Notes: generated from the sequence alone by a model not told the origin. Numbered from the stretch's first letter, positions 40,915-51,272 are shown. The stretch: DNA of 64,000 bases from Stutzerimonas decontaminans (GCF_000661915.1 NZ_CP007509.1:744001-808000), one strand, 5' to 3'. Numbers and translations: made by a program.

Positions 40915-41256
40915 ATGACAGTTGCCCGACACGCCGTTTTACGTCTGGGGCTGGCCCTGGCGTCCTTTCTCCTGATTCCGCTATCCCTGGCCGCAGCGCC
41001 CGCCGCCGAGCGCCAGGCGAAGCTCGACCATCTCTTACTTCAGGACTGTGGCTCCTGCCATGGCCTGCGCATGACCGGCGGTCTCGGCCCCGCGCTCACC
41101 CGCGAGGCGCTAGCCGGCAAACCCCGTGACAGTCTGATCGCCACCGTTACCCACGGCCGCCCCGGTACGGCCATGCCCGGCTGGAATGCCCTGCTCGACG
41201 AGCAGGACATCGCCTACCTGGTCGACCGCCTGCTCGAAGGATATCCCAAGCCATGA
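40915..41256 (+). CDS. nirC: Cytochrome c55x NirC
   Basis: A 113-residue periplasmic c-type cytochrome with a signal peptide and heme motif CGSCH (45-49), axial Met in GTAMPGWNALL. NirC can donate electrons to NirS and is implicated in heme d1 maturation with NirF and NirN. It overlaps nirF by four bases. Confidence 0.93.
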   Translation: MTVARHAVLRLGLALASFLLIPLSLAAAPAAERQAKLDHLLLQDCGSCHGLRMTGGLGPALTREALAGKPRDSLIATVTHGRPGTAMPGWNALLDEQDIAYLVDRLLEGYPKP

Positions 41257-42428
41257 TTCGTCCTTTTCTGCTGCTGGCTGCGGCCGGTCTGCTCGCGGCC
41301 TGTGCACAGCAACCGCTGCGCGGCACCGGTGACCTCGGGGTGGTGGTGGAGCGCGCCACCGGTAGCCTGCAGATCATCGAGAGCAGCAACCAGAGCCAGC
41401 TCGGCCGCGTTGAAGGGTTGGGCGACCTGTCCCATGCCTCGGTGGTTTTCTCCCGCGATCAGCGCTACGCCTACGTATTCGGCCGCGACGGCGGGCTGAC
41501 CAAGGTCGACCTGCTACGCCAGCGCATCGATCGTCGGGTGATCCAGGGTGGCAACAGCATCGGTGGCGCCATCAGCCAGGACGGCACGCTGATCGCGGTC
41601 GGCAACTACGAGCCCGGCGGAGTCAAGGTCTTCGATGCCAATTCCCTGGAGCTGGTGGCCGACATACCGGCGACGCCGCTGGCCGATGGCAGCCGCAATT
41701 CGCGGGTGGTCGGCGTGATCGACGTGCCCGGCCGGCGCTTCATCTACAGCCTGTTCGATACCGATGAAACCTGGCTGCTGGATTTCAGCCAGGGCAACGA
41801 GCCGCAGATCACCCGTTTCGAGGGTATCGGTCGCCAACCCTACGATGCGCTGCTGACTCCTGAAGGGCGCTATTACATCGCCGGCCTGTTCGGCGAGGAC
41901 GGCATGGCCAAGATCGACCTCTGGCATCCCGAGCGTGGCGTCGAGCGCATTCTCGATGGTTATGGCCGCGGCCAGCAGAAACTGCCGGTCTACAAGATGC
42001 CGCACCTGGAAGGCTGGACCGTGGCTGGCAACCAGACCTTCGTGCCCGCGGTCGGCCAGCATCGTGTGCTGGTGATGGATTCGGAGAAGTGGCAGCAGAC
42101 CGACGCCATCGATGTCGCCGGTCAGCCGATCTTCGTCATGGCACGACCTGACGCGCGGCAGATCTGGGTCAACTTCGCCCACCCCGACAACGGCAAGGTC
42201 CAGGTCATCGACAGCGAGACCCACGAGGTCATCGCCGATCTGGAACCGGGCCCGGCCGTGCTGCACATGGAGTTCACCGCCCGCGGCGATCAGCTCTGGC
42301 TGTCGGTGCGCGATGGCGAGGAAATCCAGGTCTGGGACCCCTACACCCTGAAGCTGCTCAAGCGACTGCCGGCGCAGAGTCCGAGCGGCATCTTCTTCAG
42401 CAGCCGCGCCCACGAGACGGGGTTGTGA
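41253..42428 (+). CDS. nirF: Heme d1 biosynthesis lipoprotein NirF
   Basis: A 391-residue periplasmic protein with lipobox LLAAC at the N-terminus and a d1-type eight-bladed propeller like NirS, but without a c-heme motif. NirF acts late in heme d1 synthesis. Translation is coupled to nirC, and nirD begins two bases after its stop. Confidence 0.95.
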   Translation: MIRPFLLLAAAGLLAACAQQPLRGTGDLGVVVERATGSLQIIESSNQSQLGRVEGLGDLSHASVVFSRDQRYAYVFGRDGGLTKVDLLRQRIDRRVIQGGNSIGGAISQDGTLIAVGNYEPGGVKVFDANSLELVADIPATPLADGSRNSRVVGVIDVPGRRFIYSLFDTDETWLLDFSQGNEPQITRFEGIGRQPYDALLTPEGRYYIAGLFGEDGMAKIDLWHPERGVERILDGYGRGQQKLPVYKMPHLEGWTVAGNQTFVPAVGQHRVLVMDSEKWQQTDAIDVAGQPIFVMARPDARQIWVNFAHPDNGKVQVIDSETHEVIADLEPGPAVLHMEFTARGDQLWLSVRDGEEIQVWDPYTLKLLKRLPAQSPSGIFFSSRAHETGL

Positions 42429-42429
42429 C

Positions 42430-42888
42430 ATGCACATCGACGCCCTCAGTCGTCGCCTGATCGACCGCTACCAGCACGGCATGCCGCTGTGCGCCGAGCC
42501 CTACCGCGCCATGGCCGACGAGCTTGGCTGCAGCGAGGAGGAGGTGCTCGCCTGTCTCGAACAACTGCACGAGGGCGGTGGCCTGTCGCGCATCGGCCCG
42601 GTGTTCGAGCACAGCCGTGCCGGCGCCAGCACCCTGGTCGCGCTGGCCGTGCCCGCGGCGCGGCTGGAGCAGGTCGCGGCGCGCATCAATGCGTTTCCCG
42701 AGGTCAACCACAACTACCTGCGCGAGCATCGCTACAACCTCTGGTTCGTCCTGACTGGGCCGGATCGGCCACACATCGACCGGCTGCTGGCCGAGATCGA
42801 AGCCGATACCGGGCTGACACCGCTCGACCTGCCGATGCAGCAGGCCTTTCGCATCGACCTTGGCTTTCCGCTGGGAGATCCATCATGA
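42430..42888 (+). CDS. nirD: Siroheme decarboxylase subunit NirD
   Basis: A 152-residue Lrp/AsnC-like protein, one of four paralogues (NirD, L, G, H) that together decarboxylate siroheme to 12,18-didecarboxysiroheme. Family motif [17 protein letters not shown]. An N-terminal helix-turn-helix-like region is retained, but the role is enzymatic. The TGA overlaps the nirL start. Confidence 0.92.
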   Translation: MHIDALSRRLIDRYQHGMPLCAEPYRAMADELGCSEEEVLACLEQLHEGGGLSRIGPVFEHSRAGASTLVALAVPAARLEQVAARINAFPEVNHNYLREHRYNLWFVLTGPDRPHIDRLLAEIEADTGLTPLDLPMQQAFRIDLGFPLGDPS

Positions 42889-43397
42889 CCGGTTGTCTCA
42901 ATGACCTGCAGGCGCTGCAGCTGCGTCGCCTGCTCGAGGGTGGCCTGCCGCTGGCCGCGCGGCCTTACCAGCGGCTCGCCGAGCAGATCGGCAGCGTCGA
43001 GGAGCGGGTGCTGGAGCAGATTCAACGCTGGCAGGAAGAAGGGCTGTTCCGCCGCTTCGGCCTGGTGCTCAAGCACCGCGCGCTGGGCTTTCGCGCCAAC
43101 GCCATGCTGGTGATGGACATCCCCGACGCGCACGTCGACGAAGTCGGGCGGCGCCTGGGCCAGGCTGCCGGAGTCAATCTCTGTTACCAGCGCCCGCGGC
43201 GTCTGCCGCAGTGGCCCTACAATCTGTTCTGCATGGTCCATGGCCGCGAGCGCGAGCAGGTCTGCCAGCTGATCGAGCGCCTGCTGGCGGACAACGACCT
43301 GATCGATGTACCGCATCAGCTGCTGTTCAGCACGCGGGCCTTCAAACAGTGCGGTGGCCGTTTTGCACCGCCGCTGCTCGAGGTCGCCAATGGATGA
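42885..43397 (+). CDS. nirL: Siroheme decarboxylase subunit NirL
   Basis: A 170-residue Lrp/AsnC-like paralogue with [18 protein letters not shown]. It overlaps nirD by four bases and nirG by eight, so the four subunits are translationally coupled. ATG 42885 was preferred over the longer open frame from 42489, which runs through nirD. Confidence 0.92.
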   Translation: MTGCLNDLQALQLRRLLEGGLPLAARPYQRLAEQIGSVEERVLEQIQRWQEEGLFRRFGLVLKHRALGFRANAMLVMDIPDAHVDEVGRRLGQAAGVNLCYQRPRRLPQWPYNLFCMVHGREREQVCQLIERLLADNDLIDVPHQLLFSTRAFKQCGGRFAPPLLEVANG

Positions 43398-43833
43398 ATT
43401 CGACCGGCTGTTGATCAATCGTCTGCAACATGGCCTGCCGCTGGTGCGCCACCCCTGGGAAGCGCTGGCCGAGGAGCTGGGCAGCACGTCCGTGGCCCTG
43501 CGCGAGCGGGTCCAGGCATTGCTCGACGACGGCACGCTGACCCGCTTCGGGCCGATGTTCGACATCGACCGGCTTGGCGGCGCCTTCACCCTGGCCGCGC
43601 TGTCGGTGCCGGAGGCGCGCTTCGACGAGGTTGCCGCGCAGCTGGAGGCGATCCCCGAAGTGGCACACAACTACCGCCGCGAACACCGCTGGAACATGTG
43701 GTTCGTGCTCGGCTGCGAGACCCCGCAGGGCATCGCCGAGAGCATCGCGCGCATCGAGGCCAAGACCGGCCTGGCGGTGCTGAATCTGCCGAAAGAGGAA
43801 ACCTTCCATGTCGGTTTGCACTTCCCCGTCTGA
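43390..43833 (+). CDS. nirG: Siroheme decarboxylase subunit NirG
   Basis: A 147-residue paralogue most similar to NirD ([18 protein letters not shown]). ATG 43390 overlaps the end of nirL; the open frame extends upstream but inside nirL. It forms the NirD/NirG-like half of the decarboxylase, as opposed to the NirL/NirH type. Confidence 0.92.
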   Translation: MDEFDRLLINRLQHGLPLVRHPWEALAEELGSTSVALRERVQALLDDGTLTRFGPMFDIDRLGGAFTLAALSVPEARFDEVAAQLEAIPEVAHNYRREHRWNMWFVLGCETPQGIAESIARIEAKTGLAVLNLPKEETFHVGLHFPV

Positions 43834-44314
43834 AGATGGCCTGACCCGCCGCCTGATCGAACTGACCGAGGCCGGGCTGCCGCTGGTGGCCGATCCCTGG
43901 GCCTGGCTTGCCGATGAGCTGGGGATCGATGTCGACGCCACCCTGGCACTGCTGCAGCGCCTGCAGGCCGATGGCGCGATCCGGCGGATTGCGGCGATAC
44001 CCAACCACTACCGCCTCGGCTACCGGCACAACGGCATGACCGTGTGGGACGTCGACGATGCCGAGATCGCCCGGCTCGGTGCGCTGATCGGCGCGCAGCC
44101 CTTCGTCAGTCACTGCTATCGCCGACCACGGCAGGAAGGCTGGCCATACAACCTGTTCGCCATGGTGCATGGGCGTGATGCCAGTGACATCGAGGCCTAT
44201 CGCAACCAGATTCGCGCGCTGCTGGGCAATGCCTGCCGGGCGAACGAGATGCTGGTGTCCAGCCGCATTCTGAAGAAGACCGGCCTGCGCCTGGCGACTC
44301 AACGCCGCGCCTGA
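43808..44314 (+). CDS. nirH: Siroheme decarboxylase subunit NirH
   Basis: A 168-residue paralogue most similar to NirL (RRPRQEGWPYNLFAMVHG). It overlaps nirG by 26 bases and is the last gene of the nirS operon. The 268-base gap to norC contains only a weak hairpin and the norC promoter box. Confidence 0.92.
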   Translation: MSVCTSPSEDGLTRRLIELTEAGLPLVADPWAWLADELGIDVDATLALLQRLQADGAIRRIAAIPNHYRLGYRHNGMTVWDVDDAEIARLGALIGAQPFVSHCYRRPRQEGWPYNLFAMVHGRDASDIEAYRNQIRALLGNACRANEMLVSSRILKKTGLRLATQRRA

Positions 44315-44511
44315 TTCTCTGCCTGCCGGCGCCCATCAGGGTGTCGGCAGTGCCTGCGTGCGATCGCCGCGCGGGCCACTCATATAGCCACGGTCACGCC
44401 GCCGAAAATGCAGGCCAGTGACCCGCAGCGCGCTGCATCCCCCGCGGCGTCTGGCTTTGCGCCCCTCCTGACGTATCTCCAGAAAGCCCTACTGCCACGT
44501 TCAGGTTTTTC

Positions 44512-44525
44512 TTGATTGCCATCAA
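44512..44525. promoter_or_regulatory. FNR/DNR box upstream of norC
   Basis: TTGATTGCCATCAA, a complete TTGAT-N4-ATCAA match, 57 bases before the norC ATG. The position suits a class II DnrD-activated promoter. Confidence 0.87.
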
Positions 44526-44582
44526 GCAGGTTTCGATAGCCCCCTTCTTAAACTGGCCACGCCAAGCCATGAGGAGGCGACC

Positions 44583-46492
<1,910 letters not shown>

Positions 46493-46513
46493 GACGCGTC
46501 GCAATGAGGACCG

Positions 46514-46550
46514 ACGGCCCGGCTGGTAACAGCGGGCCGTTTTGCTTTTT
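46514..46550 (+). terminator. Intrinsic terminator/attenuator between norB and norD
   Basis: ACGGCCCG and CGGGCCGT pair around an 11-base loop, followed by TTTTGCTTTTT. It lies 21 bases after norB and 25 before norD, so it likely lowers norD relative to norCB. Confidence 0.8.
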
Positions 46551-46574
46551 CAGTGCCTGCACGGAGTAACCGCC

Positions 46575-48416
46575 ATGGCCTTTACCATCGAAGTGGAAGA
46601 GTGGGTCGGTAGTGTCTGGCACCGCTTCATCACCCGTCGCGCCAACCCGGATTTCCCGGAGGCGCGGGTCGATCTGGAAAGCATGCAGCGGCCGCTGTCG
46701 CTGCTGTTCCGTGCCATGGGCGGCGCCAGCGGCGTCGGCGTCGAAGCCGCCAGCGCACGGGATCTGCTGCTCAGGCGCAACCTGCTGCAACAGGTCGCCG
46801 GCACCTGCAAACAACTGCCGGTGGCCTGGTGCGACGCCAGCAACCTGCGGCTGCCGCAGAGCCTGGCGGTCTACCCGGAAGTCTCGCTGAACCAGGATCT
46901 GTATCGCTGGCTGGCGCTGCTCGCCGCGCAGGCCGGGCCGATGCGCCACTGGGCGCGCGACAACCAGCGCTGGACGCAGGCAATCCTTGAACATTTTCCG
47001 GCCATGCGCCCGCGCTATCAGCGTCTGGTCGAGGCCCATCTGCAGCTGCGCCCGGACCCGAGCCAGCTGCCCAAGGCCGAGGCCGCGCTGGAAGCGGCGC
47101 TGTGCCAGGCCCTGCGCGAGCCGGGCAGCGTCAGCCAGTTCCCGCGCAGCGAGCGCGCGCCCTGGCCGCTGCCGCTGTGGCTGTATCCGGCCGACAACCT
47201 TGGTGAACCCCAGGCCGCCGCCCGCGCCGAAGAAGGCGAGGGCAACCTGGAAACCCCGCCCGGCGGCGAGTCGCGTCAGCGCAAGCGCGCCCGGCGGGTG
47301 GACGAGAGCTCGAGCAAGGGCGGCCTGCTGCTGTTCCGTCTGGAGAACCTGTTCAGCTGGTCCGAGCACATCGAACTGGATCGCTGCGGCGATGACACCG
47401 AGGACCTCGACGCGGCCCGTGTCGCCGAGGATCTCGACGAGCTGGCGCTGTCGCGTCAGCGCATGCGCCAGGGCGGCGGGCTCAAGCTGGATTTGGACCT
47501 GCCGGCCGCGGATTTCGACGATGTGCCGCTGGGCGAAGGCATCAAGCTGCCCGAGTGGGACTATCGCAAGCAGTGCCTGCAGAAGGATTTCGTCAACCTG
47601 CAGCTGATGCTGCCCCGCGGCGCCGAGGCCAAGCCGTTGCCGCTGCACCTGTCGCCGCTGGCGCGACGCCTGCGCCGGCAGTTCGAGCACCTGCGCAACG
47701 ACCGCCAGTGGCTGCGTCAGCAACCGCAGGGTTCGGAGCTGGACATGCAGGCCTGGCTGGACTTTCACGTCGAGCGGCAGAATGGCCAGTGCGCCGAGCG
47801 CGGCCTGTTCATGGAGCAGCGGCAGAATCGCCGCGACCTGGCCTGCCTGCTGCTGGCCGACCTGTCCATGTCCACCGACGCGCACCTGGACAACGAGCAT
47901 CGGGTGATCGACGTGGTGATGGACAGCCTGCTGCTGTTCGGCGAGGCGCTGTCCGCGGTCGGCGACCCTTTCGCGCTGTACGGATTCTCCTCGCTGCGTC
48001 GCCAGCAGGTGCGCATGCAGGAGCTGAAGAGCTTCCGTCAGCCCTATGGCGACGAAACCCGCGGCCGTATCCAGGCACTCAAGCCTGGCTATTACACCCG
48101 CATGGGTGCCGCGATCCGCCAGGCCACCGAGCTGCTGGGCAACTGCAAGCAGCGGCGCAAGCTGTTGCTGCTGGTGACTGACGGCAAGCCGAATGACCTG
48201 GACCTCTACGAAGGCCGTTACGGCGTCGAAGACACCCGCCAGGCAGTGATGGAAGCACGCAAGCAGGGTCTGCTGCCGTTCTGCATCACCATCGACCGCG
48301 AAGCCGGCGACTACCTGCCGTACATGTTCGGCGCCAATGGTTACACGCTGATCAAGGAGCCACAGCAGCTGCCGTTCCGCCTGCCGCAGCTGTACAAGCA
48401 GCTGACCCAGCCGTAA
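46575..48416 (+). CDS. norD: Nitric oxide reductase activation protein NorD
   Basis: A 613-residue cytoplasmic protein with a C-terminal von Willebrand A domain (about 425-610). The MIDAS motif is intact: LLADLSMSTD (DxSxS) and later VTDGKPND. It acts with the NirQ-type ATPase to activate NorCB. I used ATG 46575; the frame opens at 46542 inside the terminator. A tandem repeat array follows. Confidence 0.93.
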   Translation: MAFTIEVEEWVGSVWHRFITRRANPDFPEARVDLESMQRPLSLLFRAMGGASGVGVEAASARDLLLRRNLLQQVAGTCKQLPVAWCDASNLRLPQSLAVYPEVSLNQDLYRWLALLAAQAGPMRHWARDNQRWTQAILEHFPAMRPRYQRLVEAHLQLRPDPSQLPKAEAALEAALCQALREPGSVSQFPRSERAPWPLPLWLYPADNLGEPQAAARAEEGEGNLETPPGGESRQRKRARRVDESSSKGGLLLFRLENLFSWSEHIELDRCGDDTEDLDAARVAEDLDELALSRQRMRQGGGLKLDLDLPAADFDDVPLGEGIKLPEWDYRKQCLQKDFVNLQLMLPRGAEAKPLPLHLSPLARRLRRQFEHLRNDRQWLRQQPQGSELDMQAWLDFHVERQNGQCAERGLFMEQRQNRRDLACLLLADLSMSTDAHLDNEHRVIDVVMDSLLLFGEALSAVGDPFALYGFSSLRRQQVRMQELKSFRQPYGDETRGRIQALKPGYYTRMGAAIRQATELLGNCKQRRKLLLLVTDGKPNDLDLYEGRYGVEDTRQAVMEARKQGLLPFCITIDREAGDYLPYMFGANGYTLIKEPQQLPFRLPQLYKQLTQP

Positions 48417-48445
48417 TAGCCCGGCCAGCGAGGCGTGACGGTGGC

Positions 48446-48572
48446 GTAGGGTGGATGTCGCTTTTCACGTCCACCGTGCACACCGTTCGGTGGACGGCCA
48501 CCCCGTGGATCGGTGAAGCGCGATCCACCCTACGCCCGACGGGATTCGTTGGGTCGACGGTCAGGGTGGCAT
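48446..48572. repeat. Tandem MITE-like repeat, copy 1
   Basis: A 127-base unit starting GTAGGGTGGATGTCGC with an inner end ATCCACCCTAC and a trailing spacer. An internal TCCACC/GGTGGA dyad allows a branched hairpin. It follows norD. Confidence 0.85.
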
Positions 48573-48697
48573 GTAGGGTGGATGTCGCTTTTACATCCAC
48601 CGTGCACATCGTTCGGTGGACGGCCACCCGTGGATCGGTGAAGCGCGATCCACCCTACGCCCGACGGGATTCGTTGATTCGACGGTCAGGGTGGCAT
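48573..48697. repeat. Tandem MITE-like repeat, copy 2
   Basis: A 125-base unit nearly identical to copy 1 with small indels (ACATCCACC, CCACCCGTGG). No coding sequence is supported in the array although one frame stays open by chance. Confidence 0.85.
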
Positions 48698-48785
48698 GTA
48701 GGGTGGATGTCGCTTTTCACATCCACCGTGCATATCGCTCGGTGGACGGCCACCCCGTGGATCGGTGAAGCGTGATCCACCCTAC
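48698..48785. repeat. Tandem MITE-like repeat, copy 3 (no trailing spacer)
   Basis: An 88-base unit ending exactly at the inverted end ATCCACCCTAC, lacking the spacer of copies 1 and 2. This defines the element as the roughly 88-base hairpin and the spacer as tandem-duplicated flank. Confidence 0.85.
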
Positions 48786-48810
48786 GGGCTATGCGTTGTC
48801 GGGAAGGCAG

Positions 48811-49002
48811 TCAGAACAGATGACGCGGCAACCAGACGATCATCACCGCGCAGAAGATGCTGAGGCCGATGCAGAACCACAGGAAGCGCCGTTGCCGGCG
48901 CTCCGGGGCGCCGTCGGCGTGTTCCGGCAGCGGCATGCCGCAGTTACTGCACTCGGCTTCTTTCGGCGGGTTGTCCTGCTGGCAGTACAGGCATTTGGGC
49001 AT
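48811..49002 (-). CDS. Small zinc-ribbon membrane protein (DnrP-like)
   Basis: A 63-residue protein with a zinc ribbon CLYC...CSNC (Cys4, 7, 18, 21) and one C-terminal helix (WFCIGLSIFCAVMIVWL). It resembles the small protein labelled DnrP next to DNR-type regulators in pseudomonads; I hold that name loosely. A DNR box at 49056 lies 54 bases upstream, right after the dnrD stop, suggesting NO-responsive expression. It may anchor a regulatory partner; no function is known to me. Confidence 0.75.
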   Translation of the reverse strand: MPKCLYCQQDNPPKEAECSNCGMPLPEHADGAPERRQRRFLWFCIGLSIFCAVMIVWLPRHLF

Positions 49003-49055
49003 GGCGCTATTCCTCTCGGTCGGTAGAGCCTGACACTGCGGGGAAGCCGCGGGCT

Positions 49056-49069
49056 TTGACGACGATCAA
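49056..49069. promoter_or_regulatory. FNR/DNR box upstream of the zinc-ribbon gene
   Basis: On the minus strand it reads TTGATCGTCGTCAA, one mismatch from the perfect dyad. It starts two bases after the dnrD stop and 54 bases before the small gene. Confidence 0.72.
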
Positions 49070-49070
49070 C

Positions 49071-49754
49071 TCACTCGAACTGCTCGAGTCGCTGACGATC
49101 GAGGATGGCGATCTGCCGGCCTTCCTGGGTGATGATGGCCTCGTCGATCAGGCGCCGAATGATCCGCGAAAAGGTTTCCGGCTGGATCGACAGGTGCCCG
49201 GCCACCAGCTGCTTGGCCATCGGCAGCTCGAAGCTGTTGCTGCCGTCCTTTACCCGCGCCAATTGCGTCAGTAGATAGCGCACCACGCGGTGCGTGGCGT
49301 TCTTCAACGACAGCGTTTCGATCTCGTTGATTCGCTGGTGCAGGCGCACGCAGAGCTTGCCGAGCAGGGCGAAGGTCAACCGCTGGTTGGCTTCCAGCAG
49401 CCGCATGTAGGCCGCGTTGGAGAAGCGGTAGACCTGCGACGGGCAGACCGCCTGCGCCGATGCCACATAGTTCGGGGTGTCCATCAGCATCATGGCTTCG
49501 GCGAAAGTCTGCCGATTGCCGATGACCTCGAAGACTTTCTCCTGGCCATCCGGGGTCAGGCGGTAGACCTTCACGGCGCCGGAGATGACGAAGTAGAAGT
49601 TGTGTGCCGGCTCGCCCTGGTGGAACAGGTTGTCGCCCTTATCGAGATTGAGCAGCTGGCTGGCATTGAGCAGTTCTTCCATCTGCTCTTCGTTGAGCGG
49701 TTCGAACAGGTGATGGCTGCGGAGGATCTGGTGATGTACGCGGTGAAGCACCAT
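49071..49754 (-). CDS. dnrD: CRP/FNR-family denitrification regulator DnrD (DNR)
   Basis: A 227-residue activator with a cyclic-nucleotide-like sensor domain (about 20-130) and a winged helix (MAKQLVAGHLSIQPETFSRIIRRL, about 175-200). It lacks the N-terminal cysteine cluster of FNR, as expected for the heme-type NO sensor DNR/DnrD. The ETFSR recognition helix (E..SR) fits TTGAT-N4-ATCAA binding. In P. stutzeri DnrD activates nirS and norCB. A long palindrome containing a DNR box lies 84 bases upstream. Confidence 0.93.
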   Translation of the reverse strand: MVLHRVHHQILRSHHLFEPLNEEQMEELLNASQLLNLDKGDNLFHQGEPAHNFYFVISGAVKVYRLTPDGQEKVFEVIGNRQTFAEAMMLMDTPNYVASAQAVCPSQVYRFSNAAYMRLLEANQRLTFALLGKLCVRLHQRINEIETLSLKNATHRVVRYLLTQLARVKDGSNSFELPMAKQLVAGHLSIQPETFSRIIRRLIDEAIITQEGRQIAILDRQRLEQFE

Positions 49755-49832
49755 GCAAGGCGTCCTGTTTCAATTGAACAACAACAAACGTCGGCCTTCA
49801 GCCTAGCGCATGTATTGACCATGGCGCAGGCC

Positions 49833-49856
49833 AGACCTTGATGAACGTCAAGGTCT
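49833..49856. promoter_or_regulatory. Extended palindrome with DNR box upstream of dnrD
   Basis: AGACCTTGA and TCAAGGTCT are perfect 9-base arms around six bases. The core 49838-49851 reads TTGATGAACGTCAA, an FNR/DNR box. It lies between dnrD and the end of the dnrN operon, so it could serve for autoregulation and as a 3' hairpin for the latter. Confidence 0.75.
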
Positions 49857-49888
49857 GACCGATATTGAGCGCGCGCTGTGCTGCACGA

Positions 49889-50407
49889 TCAGTGCAGATG
49901 GGCGACGAATCCGTCACGCCAGACCGGTTCAGCGAACATCTGCGGATAATGGTCGAGTGCGGCGAGGATGCGCTGCAGACCTTGTTCGCGCTGCTCGGCT
50001 TCGGAAAGCGCTTCGGCGCCCTTGAGTAGCTCGATCAGCAACCCGTGTAGCGCGGCGTCTGCCGCTTCCGGCAACTGGCAGTTGGCGATGAGGTAGCTGG
50101 TTGCCGCTTCGATATCGCGCTGCAGCGCCGCGGCCGACTCGTCGCCGAGTGGCTGGCGCGGATCGCCCGGAATGTTCCGTTGCACGGCCTCGTGTATACG
50201 CGTCATGCCCTCCCGCAAGGCTGCGTCGGTGGCCCAGCGTTGACCCGGCTTGACCTCCGCCGCGGCTGGCGCGACATGGTGACTGTGGTCGTGAGTGGTT
50301 GCAGCCTGTGCGGTGCTGATCACCATGCTCAGGGCGAAATTGCTCGCCAGCGCAACGATGCACGCCATTGCCACGCCCCAGGCGACCGGTTGCAGATACT
50401 GCTTCAC
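49889..50407 (-). CDS. Exported His-rich protein in the dnrN operon
   Basis: A 172-residue protein with an N-terminal signal/anchor (VAWGVAMACIVALASNFALS) and, after cleavage near AQA, a histidine cluster THDHSHH that may bind metal or heme. The remainder is helical. It overlaps dnrN by four bases (ATGA), so it belongs to the same NO-responsive operon. It may correspond to the gene sometimes called dnrO; I am not certain. No catalytic motif seen. Confidence 0.75.
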   Translation of the reverse strand: MKQYLQPVAWGVAMACIVALASNFALSMVISTAQAATTHDHSHHVAPAAAEVKPGQRWATDAALREGMTRIHEAVQRNIPGDPRQPLGDESAAALQRDIEAATSYLIANCQLPEAADAALHGLLIELLKGAEALSEAEQREQGLQRILAALDHYPQMFAEPVWRDGFVAHLH

Positions 50408-51123
50408 GGGCGGACCTCCTCAAGCTGTTCGGCGCTCGGCGCGGTGGGAATCGGCGCGGGCGTTTCGGCGTTGCGAAACAGCACGTTGTTCTCCAGATGG
50501 ATGTGCTGCATCAGATCGCTGCGCAACTCCTCCAGCCCGCGATACAGCGCGCGCCAGGTATTGCAGGCGTTGCTCGGCGGGGTGATGTCGTTGGTCAGCG
50601 CCGCCAGCCGCTCCAGCGCGTTGCCATGCTCCTGATGCTCATAGCGCATGACGGAGATCGGCCCCTGTGCCTGCGGGAAGCCCATGCCGCGCTGCAGCAT
50701 CGGAAAGAGGATCTGCTCCTCCTTGAGCATGTGACTCTCGAGCTCCTGCTGCATGTTCCACAGGTGTTCGGCGAGTCCGTTGGGGCATTCCGGGCGGCTG
50801 CCATGCACCTGCTCGACGCGGCTGGCCAGGCGAATCAGCTCGGGAAACTGGTCGCGGTGCCGCTCGTGAAAGCGCGCCAGCAGGTACTCGATCAGCTGGC
50901 TGGCCGACGCGTTGCGCCAGTCCTGTTCCTCGGTGTCCGGCTCAAGGGCGAGCAACGTATCGGCGATGGTCTGCGGGTCGACACCGATTCGCTGTGCGGC
51001 TTCGCGAAGCGGCAGATCCCCGCCGCAGCAGAAGTCCAGGCGGTATTGGCGAAATACCCGGGTGGCGCCTGGCATTGAGGATGCGAGGCTGCCGAGGGTC
51101 TGGTCGATTAGGGCGGTAGTCAT
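50404..51123 (-). CDS. dnrN: Iron-sulfur cluster repair di-iron protein DnrN (YtfE/RIC)
   Basis: A 239-residue protein of the YtfE/ScdA/RIC family, which repairs Fe-S clusters after NO stress. It has the N-terminal ScdA motif YRLDFCCGGDLPLREAA and a hemerythrin-like bundle with metal-ligand histidines and glutamates (HERHRDQFPEL, MLKEEQILFPML, YEHQEHG, HIHLENNVLF). ATG 51123 was chosen; the frame extends to 51165 across the promoter. Transcription is probably from the sigma-54 promoter at 51162-51176 under NorR. Confidence 0.93.
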   Translation of the reverse strand: MTTALIDQTLGSLASSMPGATRVFRQYRLDFCCGGDLPLREAAQRIGVDPQTIADTLLALEPDTEEQDWRNASASQLIEYLLARFHERHRDQFPELIRLASRVEQVHGSRPECPNGLAEHLWNMQQELESHMLKEEQILFPMLQRGMGFPQAQGPISVMRYEHQEHGNALERLAALTNDITPPSNACNTWRALYRGLEELRSDLMQHIHLENNVLFRNAETPAPIPTAPSAEQLEEVRP

Positions 51124-51161
51124 GCGCAACAGTCCTGATGAGTGTGCTTGGACTAACCATC

Positions 51162-51176
51162 GCAACCGCCGTGCCA
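51162..51176 (-). promoter_or_regulatory. Sigma-54 promoter of dnrN
   Basis: On the minus strand it reads TGGCACGGCGGTTGC, a perfect -24 TGGCAC and -12 TTGC with N5 spacing. It lies 38 bases upstream of the dnrN ATG, giving a short leader. Confidence 0.9.
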
Positions 51177-51218
51177 GGCGCCCGGCCCGCGAAAACAGGC
51201 GGATGCGGCCGGTGGGTG

Positions 51219-51272
51219 GTGGAAACTACCCGAAGCGGTTATGGTGCGAAAAACCCGGAGGGTAATCAAAAC
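51219..51272. promoter_or_regulatory. Three NorR-type enhancer motifs
   Basis: GT-N7-AC motifs occur at 51219-51229 (GTGGAAACTAC), 51244-51254 (GTGCGAAAAAC) and 51262-51272 (GTAATCAAAAC). Three such sites upstream of a sigma-54 promoter is the arrangement NorR uses in E. coli. The last abuts the norR start, allowing autorepression. Confidence 0.75.

Noticed and set aside
48455..48775. 106-residue ORF across the tandem repeats
   Set aside because: Its apparent protein repeats only mirror the DNA repeats; there is no ribosome site or known domain.
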